A stretch of DNA of 36,321 nucleotides from Candidatus Poribacteria bacterium (lineage in GTDB: Bacteria > Poribacteria > DTPJ01 > WJIO01): contig WJIO01000321.1 in assembly GCA_014730235.1 (NCBI GenBank), positions 1 through 36,321 on the forward strand, given 5' to 3'. The position numbers were made by a program, and so were the translations under genes. Below, in pieces: positions 19,801 through 25,893 of the stretch (position 1 is the first letter of the stretch; every line of letters starts with the position of its first letter). The notes beneath the pieces are model-generated. The model had not been told where the DNA came from and did not search any database. It saw only the letters and a program-made list of their open reading frames with translations.

Positions 19801-20121
19801 CCCATAAGTTTTCGGGTTAATGAACAGGTGGAGCTTGGTGAGGTAATTAACGCCCCGAATCCATTTTCCTACTCGACAGATTTTACGTTTTCCCTGAATC
19901 AACCTGCCGAAAGGGTTGCTATTAAGATATACAGCCTTCGCGGTAAGTTATTAAAAACTTTAAACCATGAATCGCTATCATGGCATTACAATGAAATATA
20001 CTGGGATGGAAGGGATGAAGAAGGTAACAGGTTATCCAACGGGGTATATTTTTATAAATTTACTCTGTATGATAATGAAAGAAAAATTGTCCGAACAGGC
20101 AAAATTGCTGTAGTTCGATGA
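13825..20121 (+). CDS. giant secreted peptidase C25 (gingipain-family) protein with type IX-like C-terminal signal
   Basis: A 2098-aa secreted protein. The signal peptide is about residues 1-29. A propeptide-like N-terminal region (about 30-260) precedes a long beta-rich stretch, and a C25 caspase-like cysteine peptidase domain spans about 635-1002, with catalytic-type His869 in YSGHGG and Cys903 in TTTCQNGYFD. The remaining half is Ig/beta-sandwich-like and may bind surfaces or substrates. The last 90 residues begin with NAPNPF and contain VAIKIYSLRGKLLKTL and WDGRDEEGNRLSNGVYFYKF, matching FlgD-like / T9SS type A sorting domains. The ATG at 13825 is preceded by GGAG 6 nt upstream; a TTG at 13789 lacks support. 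Secretion by a type IX-like route is inferred from the C-terminus. No close functional homologue can be named. Confidence 0.85.
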   Translation: MSGYIHTFILFVITTFCFILFLPCIALSQDVEILETSDQNLVISYTTPTLESASREANGHNYRILSYQGCSFTQDTGKPMIPFSVYSVGVPESSVPRASVISSEIVTLNRQKIYPVERSIIRREDNKGIPDAETGNFGETYTSETQFVIDNQFYSRSIDYPKIIVEIDSSGYLREQYIASLRIYPLQYNPGTEQVTLYKNLIINIDFQSSKAQSSVFRNYRSSPFEQVYEDTLINYHQARKWRKVREKTPRLAPSPVTETRYKLSIEKDGVYRLTYSYLKSKGIDTDNIDPRKIQLTSWGDSVPIYVEGYQDGQFDPGDYIEFYAVKMDSQYTNTNVYWLSWSSLGSTGTKSWMMAIKDGKPKTPDLKPPLAFYDTKHWELESGANIIYDPLSKVTSETADHFFWSAMRGGDPSNDSITDMPVHLPYRIYDLSLEVILRVGFQGVTFARGANQHLVEIDFNGNIVGNAQWEGQEEYISEIILSQRDLYRYNWLTLNCLDWNGTTSATDPKWDVYLNWVEIDYWREFRADKNRLMFSTETYPKVTKNVQYLVEDFTNSNIEIFQIDGSSAIAKIINAEVTKVEPNEEDDQGFTTYQVLFEDQVSQPTKYYVTTRSALLTPESMVKDDNSTLHDPANRADYIVITHNKFRESAEKLAEFRRQQGLDVIVVDVENIYDEFSYGIFDPKAIQRFLRYAYFNWDKIPSYVLLVGDAHWDYKYVYDVYYQRYDNYPRIYVPTYHAASAPFGQTAMDHRFVTVSGDDILPDMMLGRLPVENETEAEVVVDKIIQYEENPYRGIWQSRVLLIADDEKSKSGDEVFEDSRRELAKDYIPIGYDPVPLYLRVIKEPYLVRKAISAEINRGVIMLEYSGHGGAHSWADEYIFASDDIGKLQNSKRYPFVITTTCQNGYFDNPTGGNKTIMEVFLLEPNAGAIACLSATRLTYGQGNATFDKILYPKVFSKKPPILGQIIHEAKTEFINLGIATWIPSAEQYTLFGDPATKLNLPELEIECELTKSSVDSSSELELKSGLVKRMKTDPVTGKTNMVTDTSFNAQMQISVVYPNNLDDDKSNDLPEQNHAVRIWSGEYEGIKLNIPRGVMPGEGKLRCYANGGSLSAIGGVTFSVLKPVIEYYDGRIVNDESVEVYTAIVDNRGKSGIKTVECIWHDTENWKWYTYPMVSSSAPSGTPNISGNWYIINNNIPLSRPGSSIEYKIRVVDSEGNEVLTSLKKIEVPIGVNLAISKIAVANYGISYGYSQERKSWILSAPVENNGGKEVKEPIDVMFFEGNPDRNRDGVVDSEAELLGSTVIDYEQWEHNGEVIQSTKAVVTLDNPLVSGVHQIFAWINPKVHLGHGQYKNWVEDADLNDNKASARFPINDFLVGNGYAKTIASSLDNSLIIDLPAGAVDETVMSITRIQSPQPLWKQPEITAGPVPKADVDNGAFSIQLASGVNALNKEAEVEIKFNAADIWNMAKKRRGLSNREDKYLTRTEREWVEAACIQEANKLGIYEWLEDTGIWRYIETSLVMEGEDGLSPKTGKFIQEPYVTMPTKENVSDFLFETKHISVDEITTPIGDWVIFFLNPNRYKLYLRRQGMDYYETLDDGKPDKVYENRDVGIRLIMQKGEKEYSYGDTYKFETFQDLDGTIKLQSLKNYISGDGTSRITLMTEEDASNFTYIKGDWSIFFINSMEYEIISSYGNVVRNSVGYPIKGKVGKELVVPSIGINIEVYEGRWPFEFGDRFVFNTLYTGLVKAKINSLNTLALMHSEDRISPEIQLWINRESPQSGIVIPPKPDISILLSDNNGIDVESLSFMVSVNDRDFYPVTKDDYVFSDRASNVNTLTNIPVFYSPTLNIGKYRYRISVKDLNGNKSNVDDADYIEFMFLVEEKPDETPPVITVNLDGETLVDGMMLDKSPEIRVKIDDDHALEPSTIAFSMGQKDQELVVLTERDYDITISDDGKTAEILYLPNLMNDLYSIQVQAGDTSENFSSLGFPYPISFRVNEQVELGEVINAPNPFSYSTDFTFSLNQPAERVAIKIYSLRGKLLKTLNHESLSWHYNEIYWDGRDEEGNRLSNGVYFYKFTLYDNERKIVRTGKIAVVR

Positions 20122-20330
20122 AAGATAAAATTTAAACCCTCGACCGATATAACCGTCTAATTGCTACAAAAGGAATAAAGACTGTCATTTTTTTGTTATC
20201 ATTTTAGAAAGTTATATTAAAAAATATGATATTACATTTTTTATCATACTTAATCCTGAAGGATCATAAATAATCAGTCAAATGATTGGTATGGATTACA
20301 AAGGAATATAATTTACACCGTTAATTAATA

Positions 20331-20410
20331 AGCGGCGGATAAATCAGGATTATCTAGACCGCTTTTGTTGTTATATAGAGCGGTCAGAATTTAACTAAAT
20401 TCTGACCGCT
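20331..20410 (+). terminator. terminator hairpin with overlapping alternative stems, ahead of the propeller gene
   Basis: A perfect 14-bp stem pairs AGCGGTCAGAATTT (20379-20392) with its complement at 20397-20410 around a 4-nt loop, followed by TTTTGCTATT. Its left arm can instead pair with GACCGCT at 20357-20363, which itself can pair with AGCGG at 20331-20335, so mutually exclusive folds are possible. The ribosome binding site of the next gene follows within 20 nt. It either ends the C25 transcript or acts as an attenuator. The preceding 20122-20330 is AT-rich and I see nothing else in it. Confidence 0.6.
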
Positions 20411-20444
20411 TTTGCTATTAGTATTTACTAAGGAGAGGTATTTT

Positions 20445-23400
20445 ATGAAGTTGTTTACATATATCTGGACAGGTATATTAATAACAATTCTACTCAGTTC
20501 CTGTGTAACCCTATCACCTCCAAATCAAGAACTCAATAAAAATGAGTCGCAGAAAGAAATTGAAACTTACCAGATAGAAAATAAAAAAGAAAAAACACTG
20601 GATTCAGAATTCTTTAGAACTCTTACAAGCAATTCCATTAATGATATAGCTGCTGATGATAATACAGTATGGATAGCCACTAATAGAGGTGTTTGTATGC
20701 TTGATCGGGCAAAGGATGAGTGGTCTTACTATACTAAAGAGCAAGGTCTGGGATCGGATAATGTTAGTGCTGTGGCAATAGATGGACAATGGGTTTGGTT
20801 TGGGACTGATGACGGGGTTAGCCGCTATGATACCGATGAAAAGAAATGGAAAACTTTTAAGGATAAGGATGGCCTTAAAGGTCAGAAAGTTTATACTATA
20901 ACCGTTGATGTTGATTATGTCTGGTTCGGTACGGATGGGGGGCTTAACAGGTATGACAAGAATATAGACAGTTGGGCTGCCCGTACAAAACAGGATGGTC
21001 TCAGTGATAACAATGTAACTGCCATTGCTTTAACTGGTGACTATATGTGGGTCGGAACTCTTTGGGAAGGTGTAAATAGATACGATAAGACAACGGACTC
21101 ATGGAATACCTATGACAAAACAGCAGGACTTATAGACAGCGAGATTACCACTATATCGGCTGTGGAAAATTTTATATGGTTCGGTACTCAGGAATCAGGC
21201 ATAAGCCTTTATGATAAAACAAATCAGACCTTTGTAAAAAATTATACAAAAACTGATGTCCTCTCCAGTAACGACATAAGGGATATAGTTGCCGACGGAA
21301 ACCATATATGGATCGGAACAGCCAACGGCGGCGTTCATAGATATATCGAAGCTGTGGATACATGGGTCAGATACACCAATAACGATGGTTTGGCCAGCAA
21401 CAATATAACCTGCATCGATGTTCATAAAAACGAAGTCTGGTTTGGTACCTATGATACTGGTATAAGCTTATATAATAAAGTAGATAATAAATGGACTCAG
21501 TTTGTCAGGGCTGATACACTACCAAATAATGATATTAACCAGGTAGCTTGCGATAAGATTGGTAATTTGTGGGTAGCTACAAAAGGTGGCGCTGCAATGT
21601 ATTCTCTATCTGATAAAGAATGGACCAGATATGGAAAACATTCAGGTCTTACTACTGATCTTACTACATCAGTTGTAGCTAATGGTAATAAGATATGGTT
21701 AGGTACAGCAAGAGGGCTAGCTGCATTTGATGTTGATAAAAATAAGTGGCAATATTACACTAACAGCAATGGGCTTTCACATGATTTTATTACCGCTCTG
21801 GATGTTACAGATCATACTGTGTGGATAGGAACTAACAGAGGTCTTTTTCATATGAATACAGAGAGCGAGGGAGATTTTGGTAGAATAGAAGATCTGGCTG
21901 ATGAGACTATAACCTCTGTAACTCCTGATGGGAATTCTATATGGATTGGAACTAAAAATGGTTTGTGGCATCATAAATTTGATGGAAATAATGGTTCTGT
22001 AACTAAAATTGAAGATGTGCCTGATGTCTATATAAACTGCATATTGGTATGGGGTAAAGGAAATATCTGGGCAGGTACTCGCGATGGAATATATTATTTC
22101 AATCCCTCCAATAAAAAGTTTAGTGCTTTGAATTGGGATATAGAAATATCCGATCCTGATGCTAATCAGGAAAGTTGCAATGTGGTCACTATGGAATTTG
22201 ATGAGACAAGACAGAAAATATGGGTGGGCAAGCCCGACGGTTTGATAAGCTATAACACAAAAACAAAAAATTGGGCCCTTGAAGGTAAAGAAAACATTTT
22301 GAATAGAAATGTCCGATCAGTTCTGGCCATCAATGGTTATCTATGGGTAGGAACTTCCAGCGGATTAGTTGAATATAACGGAAATGATGATAAATGGCAT
22401 GAACATAAAGCTTTAATGACTCGTGAACCCCTGAGGGAAGATAGTATTTCAAACATTGTTTTTGATGGTGATTACGTCTGGTTTAGCAATTGGAGGAGAT
22501 CCCGAAACGGTGCTATTGTCCGTTATGATAGACAAACTGACACATGGCAGTGGTTCAGCAGAGAAACTATACTTAAAGATACTGAATCTGAAAGCATGAC
22601 CCAGATAAGACGTATTATTGTGGATGATGACGCAGTATGGTTTGCAACCGATTATGGCTTGTTGAGATATGACAAATCAGGTGATTTCTGGGAGCATTTT
22701 ACCAGAGAAGATGGACTATGCGATAACAGTATAAATTATGTTGAGTGTGGTGATAATGTCGTATGGGTTAGCTATTCCAATATGACCCGTTTAACCGGTG
22801 CTGAAATAAGCAAGTATGATAAGGAAAAGCGTGAATGGGAAACTGTGGAAATTAGTCAACTGGTTTCCGAAAGGGAATTCGTCAGAGCTATGGCTGCCGC
22901 CGGTGATGATGTATGGATCGGCTTAAGCTCTTCCGGTGTGCGAAAAATCAGCAAAGATGGTAAACAACGTCGTTATACCAGGGAAGATGGTCTGAATCAG
23001 AATTCTGTGGATTGTATAACTGCTGATAACGGTGAAATATGGTTCGCCCACAGCGGTTGGGATGATGAAGCTTCTGTAACAAGGTATAATACAAATACAG
23101 AAAAATGGAAAGTCTACTCCACAAAGGATGTCCTTACTGATGAGAGGATAAATACAATAATTGCCACTGACAGATATGTCTGGATAATTTATCGCTGGAG
23201 CAGAAGCGGTGTAACTGCCTATGATAAAAAAATGGATGAATGGAGCAATTTCCAGCCCAGAGGAGACGGTAACCACTGGCGAAGCAGTATTGAAGATATT
23301 GCCGAAGATGGTGATTATCTATGGATAGGTACAGATGGCGATGGGGTTAAGCGTTTCCACATGGCTTCCGGTACATGGACTAGTTATGACTCCTCAACTG

Positions 23401-24554
23401 GATTGTTAATGGACGACGTTAATGATTTTGGTCTTAACGTGGATAAGCGATATGTTTGGGTTGGCACCCGAAGAGGCCTGAGCAGATACGACAAGCTGAC
23501 CGAATCATGGACTAATTTTACCAAGCGAAGTGCTCTGGCTGATGACGAAGTTCTCTCAGTAGCTGTAGATGATAAATATGTCTGGTGCGGTACCCCCGAT
23601 GGATTATCACGATATGACAAAAGATATGGTGGATGGAAAACTTACATTGAAGGTGGGGGATTATATGATATGTGGCGGAATGATATGGACAGGGATGAAA
23701 GAAGACGTCTTCATGATGCTATAGAGAAAACCCTGATAAATGACACTATTAATGCCATTGCCGTTGATGAAAGATACCTCTGGGTAGGTACTAAGGATGG
23801 CGCAAATCGATATGATAAAGTTACGGATAAATGGGACAGGTTTGAGACGGAAAACGGCCTTCCGGGTATTGATGTCAACTCAATTGTAGTCGATGGTTAT
23901 GACGTATGGATGGGTACAAACAACGGTCTCGGTAAATTCCCCCGAATGTCCGATAACATTAACGCATGGGTAAGTTATACATCCGGTATAGAGATAAGAC
24001 AGACAGCTATGACCAAAGAATATGCCAATGCCCTTGTCTCAAATGAAGTATGGTGTGTTGATGCTGATGAAGATTACATCTGGATTGGAACTATGCGGGG
24101 TGTTAGTAGATATGATAAGGGAAAGGACATGTGGGTCACATTGACTGTCGAGGACGGACTTCCCACCAACGAAATAGGAAGCGTAAAGGTTGACGGCCAG
24201 AATGTATGGTTCGGCAGTAATGATGGCATAACTGTATACAACAAAGAATCCGGTGAATGGATGTCCTTCTCTACCGATAATGGCTTAAACAGTAACAGAA
24301 TTACCTGTATTACCAGTGATGATAAATACGTTTGGTTTGGAACATTTGATGCAGGTATAATTAAGTATGATAAATCAAAAAAAAGCTGGACTTCTTACTC
24401 TAAAAAGCACGGCTTGGTACATAACTCCGTATTTTCCATCAGCGTTGATGGTGATTATCTATGGATTGGAACTCATCGCGGGCTTTGTAGATATGACAAA
24501 AATATGAATACATGGACTGCCTATACTGAATACGGTGACTCTGAAGATTTGTAA
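20445..24554 (+). CDS. lipoprotein made of about 29 Reg_prop beta-propeller blades
   Basis: A 1369-aa lipoprotein. Its signal peptide ends in the lipobox LSSC with the lipidated Cys20. From about residue 50 to the end it is a tandem array of blades of roughly 42-50 aa with the consensus D-x-I-x-A/C-I-A-x-D-x-x-x-VWIGT-x-x-G-V-x-RYDK-x-x-x-x-W; I count 29 WIGT-type strands, some decayed (blades 15-20). Such repeats normally form the periplasmic sensor half of hybrid two-component proteins that sense polysaccharide pieces, but no membrane-spanning kinase part follows here. The ATG at 20445 has AAGGAGAGG 6 nt upstream; an earlier start at 20412 would spoil the signal peptide. It may be a periplasmic or surface binding protein or scaffold. 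Ligand unknown. Confidence 0.85.
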   Translation: MKLFTYIWTGILITILLSSCVTLSPPNQELNKNESQKEIETYQIENKKEKTLDSEFFRTLTSNSINDIAADDNTVWIATNRGVCMLDRAKDEWSYYTKEQGLGSDNVSAVAIDGQWVWFGTDDGVSRYDTDEKKWKTFKDKDGLKGQKVYTITVDVDYVWFGTDGGLNRYDKNIDSWAARTKQDGLSDNNVTAIALTGDYMWVGTLWEGVNRYDKTTDSWNTYDKTAGLIDSEITTISAVENFIWFGTQESGISLYDKTNQTFVKNYTKTDVLSSNDIRDIVADGNHIWIGTANGGVHRYIEAVDTWVRYTNNDGLASNNITCIDVHKNEVWFGTYDTGISLYNKVDNKWTQFVRADTLPNNDINQVACDKIGNLWVATKGGAAMYSLSDKEWTRYGKHSGLTTDLTTSVVANGNKIWLGTARGLAAFDVDKNKWQYYTNSNGLSHDFITALDVTDHTVWIGTNRGLFHMNTESEGDFGRIEDLADETITSVTPDGNSIWIGTKNGLWHHKFDGNNGSVTKIEDVPDVYINCILVWGKGNIWAGTRDGIYYFNPSNKKFSALNWDIEISDPDANQESCNVVTMEFDETRQKIWVGKPDGLISYNTKTKNWALEGKENILNRNVRSVLAINGYLWVGTSSGLVEYNGNDDKWHEHKALMTREPLREDSISNIVFDGDYVWFSNWRRSRNGAIVRYDRQTDTWQWFSRETILKDTESESMTQIRRIIVDDDAVWFATDYGLLRYDKSGDFWEHFTREDGLCDNSINYVECGDNVVWVSYSNMTRLTGAEISKYDKEKREWETVEISQLVSEREFVRAMAAAGDDVWIGLSSSGVRKISKDGKQRRYTREDGLNQNSVDCITADNGEIWFAHSGWDDEASVTRYNTNTEKWKVYSTKDVLTDERINTIIATDRYVWIIYRWSRSGVTAYDKKMDEWSNFQPRGDGNHWRSSIEDIAEDGDYLWIGTDGDGVKRFHMASGTWTSYDSSTGLLMDDVNDFGLNVDKRYVWVGTRRGLSRYDKLTESWTNFTKRSALADDEVLSVAVDDKYVWCGTPDGLSRYDKRYGGWKTYIEGGGLYDMWRNDMDRDERRRLHDAIEKTLINDTINAIAVDERYLWVGTKDGANRYDKVTDKWDRFETENGLPGIDVNSIVVDGYDVWMGTNNGLGKFPRMSDNINAWVSYTSGIEIRQTAMTKEYANALVSNEVWCVDADEDYIWIGTMRGVSRYDKGKDMWVTLTVEDGLPTNEIGSVKVDGQNVWFGSNDGITVYNKESGEWMSFSTDNGLNSNRITCITSDDKYVWFGTFDAGIIKYDKSKKSWTSYSKKHGLVHNSVFSISVDGDYLWIGTHRGLCRYDKNMNTWTAYTEYGDSEDL

Positions 24555-24589
24555 TATGTGATCGTTAAAAAATGAAAATGTTTAGAATT

Positions 24590-24722
24590 TATACTTTCGC
24601 ACTTTTTAAAAAACATAGTATTTATGCGCTTGTAGGGACACGGCATGCCGTGTCCCTACAAGCCGAGAACCCTTATGAAATCTGTATTTACCGTTTTGAT
24701 ATATAAAAAGTGCGAAAGTATA
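24590..24722. mobile_element. second, unrelated MITE with 18-bp perfect terminal repeats
   Basis: This 133-bp element is bounded by perfect inverted repeats TATACTTTCGCACTTTTT (24590-24607) and its complement (24705-24722). In its centre is a 34-bp perfect palindrome (24629-24662) built around GGGACACGGCATGCCGTGTC. It has no coding capacity. It sits between the converging propeller and sigma factor genes, where the strong hairpin could stop transcription from both sides. No obvious target duplication is seen at its edges. Confidence 0.7.
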
Positions 24723-24804
24723 GTAGAATAATGCTTTTATTATAATGGTAAGTTACATAATTGTCATTTTTAAAGATTACATTAAATACCTTTCTTCTGG
24801 CAAT

Positions 24805-25347
24805 TTAGGCATTTGCTACCATCTTTGGTTCAATTTTAGCCGCCGCATACTGAACCCCCCGACGATACCTGGATCTTACTGCCTCATAATTCATGTCAAG
24901 TTCTGAAGCTATCTCACCAAACGACAGGTTATGAAAAAATTTCAAAAATAGCACTTTGCGATAAGGTTTTGGCAATTTCATAAGTATATCTGCAGCTTCC
25001 AGATCGCTGTTGGCCTCTTCTGATATTTCATACTCAAAGCCTTCGTCCTCCGGCACAAAACGTTTTTTATACCTGAACATCTTTCTATGATAATCAGCCA
25101 CCCTGTTAAATATAATCCTGTTAAACCATGTGGAAAATGCCGATTTTCCCTTAAAAGAATCAATAGAGGATACCAGGTTCATAAATATATCCTGAGTAAC
25201 ATCCTCTGCGTCTTCTAGAGGAACCATTCTGCGAACTCGTCGGTAAGTTAAAGGAAAATATAATTCTATTAATTCGTCCATGGATTCCATATTACCTGAT
25301 TGTATTTGTGATATTAATTTTTTATCTCTTGATGCCGTTCTTCCCAC
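24805..25347 (-). CDS. ECF-family RNA polymerase sigma factor
   Basis: A protein of 180 aa, normal for extracytoplasmic-function sigma factors with only sigma-2 and sigma-4 domains. Sigma-2 (about 20-90) has DAEDVTQDIFMNLVSSIDSF, GKSAFSTWFNRIIFNRVADY and a basic segment after it, which bind the beta-prime clamp helices and the -10 element. Sigma-4 (about 120-170) has LPKPYRKVLFLKFFHNLSF, GEIASELDMNYEAVRSRYRR, a helix-turn-helix for the -35 element. I choose the GTG at 25347 because a near-perfect site (GAGGTGAT) ends 4 nt before it; a GTG at 25356 overlaps that site. No anti-sigma gene is adjacent. It is divergent from the fused RNA polymerase gene, which makes it a candidate dedicated partner, by position only. 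Confidence 0.93.
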   Translation of the reverse strand: MGRTASRDKKLISQIQSGNMESMDELIELYFPLTYRRVRRMVPLEDAEDVTQDIFMNLVSSIDSFKGKSAFSTWFNRIIFNRVADYHRKMFRYKKRFVPEDEGFEYEISEEANSDLEAADILMKLPKPYRKVLFLKFFHNLSFGEIASELDMNYEAVRSRYRRGVQYAAAKIEPKMVANA

Positions 25348-25479
25348 TTTAATCACCTCTGTTAAATTTTATATATGATCCAGCTACTATTAATAATTGA
25401 ATTTATTTTTACAATTACCTTTGCTCTATAATAATACAAAATGCCAGTGACACCCTCGCGTCACCGTTATATTTTATTT

Positions 25480-25597
25480 GGTTCTTCCGGGTTTAGTGTG
25501 GTAAAGACAAGACTTCTTTATGCTGTCATTCCTGATTTTGCAGGAATGACAGGCTGAGGGAATTTTCAATTATAACCACACTAAATCCGGAAAAGCC
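25480..25597. repeat. MITE family copy C
   Basis: A 118-bp element. The left end GGTTCTTCCGGGTTTAGTG (25480-25498) is mirrored by the right end CACTAAATCCGGAAAAGCC (25579-25597) with few mismatches, and the centre is the family hairpin GTCATTCCTG...CAGGAATGAC. This is the copy with the clearest inner terminal repeats. It lacks the outer extension seen in copy A. Confidence 0.7.
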
Positions 25598-25715
25598 TTT
25601 TATTTTTGAACCTTTATCGGTAATTTGCGTTGGTAAATATGAAGATAGTTTTTTAACTGATATTTCTAAAATTAACTAAAACCATATGTTGCAGTGCTTA
25701 AAGAGACACTAGCAA

Positions 25716-25789
25716 ATGAAAATGCTATCAGGCTGTCATTCCTGCTTTCGTAGGAATGACATAGAACTATATTCTTTGAGCATTTTCAT
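25716..25789. repeat. short palindromic repeat sharing the CATTCCTGC hairpin (copy D)
   Basis: Perfect 11-bp outer arms ATGAAAATGCT (25716-25726) and AGCATTTTCAT (25779-25789) enclose the family core hairpin TGTCATTCCTGC / GTAGGAATGACA. The ends differ from copies A, C, E and F, so it is either a variant subfamily or a core captured between new ends. It lies about 100 bp before the fused RNA polymerase gene. Confidence 0.6.
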
Positions 25790-25893
25790 CTGTTTGTTCA
25801 TGCTGAATTCTTATAAACATTGGTTTTAGAGATTTTTTAGAATTCTCAGTTTAATAGTTTTGCAAATATATTCCATTATATCGGGAGGGTTCT

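Larger units (their letters stand above)
25348..25893. other. divergent intergenic region between the sigma factor and the fused RNA polymerase
   Basis: This 546-bp region must hold the promoters of both genes but contains no coding sequence I can support. It carries two palindromic repeats (listed separately at 25480-25597 and 25716-25789). A short inverted pair GAATTCT (25805-25811) / AGAATTC (25839-25845) lies about 50 nt before the polymerase ribosome binding site. I could not identify a convincing -35/-10 pair for either gene by eye. Confidence 0.5.

Noticed and set aside
20445-24554. Hybrid two-component system protein.
   Set aside because: Only the propeller part is present; the ORF ends with a blade and has no Y_Y_Y, kinase or response regulator segment.
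25480-25789. CRISPR array from recurring CATTCCTGC palindromes.
   Set aside because: The units are scattered singly with variable ends and no regular spacers, and no cas genes are present; they behave as MITE-type repeats.
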